From contig MSJI02000180.1 of the NCBI GenBank assembly GCA_001931905.2, positions 1-54,154 of the forward strand: 54,154 bases of DNA, read 5' to 3'. Below, piece by piece: positions 53,976-54,154 of this stretch. The DNA is from Cladosporium sp. IMV 00045. Taxonomy: Eukaryota > Ascomycota > Dothideomycetes > Cladosporiales > Cladosporiaceae. The stretch's first letter is position 1. Each line of letters opens with the position of its first letter. The notes beneath the pieces were generated by a model. It was given only the letters and a program-made list of their open reading frames with translations, was not told where the DNA came from and ran no database searches. Made by a program: the position numbers and the translations under genes.

Positions 53976-54154
53976 GACTGCTTCATTGCAGCACGTCCAC
54001 AGGTCTGTCTGGTTTTGACGGCCTTTCATTACACACTCCTCGTGACTGCTTCATTGCAGCACGTCCTCAGGCTCTGTCTGGTTTTGACGGCGTTTACACA
54101 AAACCCTCTCCGTGTAATGCTTAATTGCAGCACGTCTAAAGGTCCGTCAGGAAG
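53976..54154. repeat. Tandem array, 68-71-bp unit, running off the window
   Basis: The segment TGCTTCATTGCAGCACGTC occurs at 53979 and 54047, and as TGCTTAATTGCAGCACGTC at 54118, giving offsets of 68 and 71. Each is followed by an AGG-TCTGTCTGGTTTTGACGG-like block; the third copy is cut by the window end. It shares no sequence with the 99-bp array at 48.5-49.7 kb. Confidence 0.85.

Overview
The window is nuclear DNA of a filamentous ascomycete (Pezizomycotina; Dothideomycetes is my best guess, held loosely). Genes are mostly intron-poor, introns are about 35-120 bp with GTRNGT-type donors (one of about 299 bp), intergenic gaps are 0.3-1.8 kb, and the gene set is typically fungal. I saw no rRNA, convincing tRNA, CRISPR array or intact transposon.

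Layout. 0-20 kb is mostly conserved core: a taxilin cut by the left edge, CYM1 mitochondrial presequence protease, a long gene-free stretch with small degenerate repeats, a nitronate monooxygenase, HEL2/ZNF598 ribosome-collision ubiquitin ligase, a CSA/Rad28 WD40 protein, a putative mitochondrial Myb-like protein, a NEDP1/SENP8-type protease and a CSC1/RSN1-type channel. 19.5-32.3 kb is accessory in flavour: an AAA ATPase, a three-histidine-box desaturase or hydroxylase, a DUF3632-like gene with an in-frame stop, a LURP-one-related protein, an EthA-like Baeyer-Villiger monooxygenase, and a divergent pair made of a SesA-type effector with a C-terminal amyloid-like tail and an NB-ARC/TPR NOD-like receptor. 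33.6-48.1 kb returns to core: RhoGAP, BET2, a U1-type zinc-finger regulator, MGS1/WRNIP1, an FKBP and FCF1. 48.5-54.15 kb holds a degenerate array of about 99-bp repeats, a large SF1 helicase-like gene broken by one stop and lacking its Walker A lysine, then a perfect 14-bp-stem hairpin and a second tandem array that runs off the window.

The most interesting region is 28.4-32.3 kb. The effector gene is intact, whereas the receptor reads as one continuous frame except for three stops, each explained by a CAR-to-TAR change. Two further genes (23.8-24.7 and 49.9-53.3 kb) carry the same kind of stop. CpA-to-TpA is the change made by fungal repeat-induced point mutation, so selective inactivation of accessory genes is a reasonable hypothesis. 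A second window-wide pattern is a switch of coding-strand composition from C-rich to strongly G-rich near the 3' ends of many genes. All names come from reading translations and motifs by eye; no database search was run.
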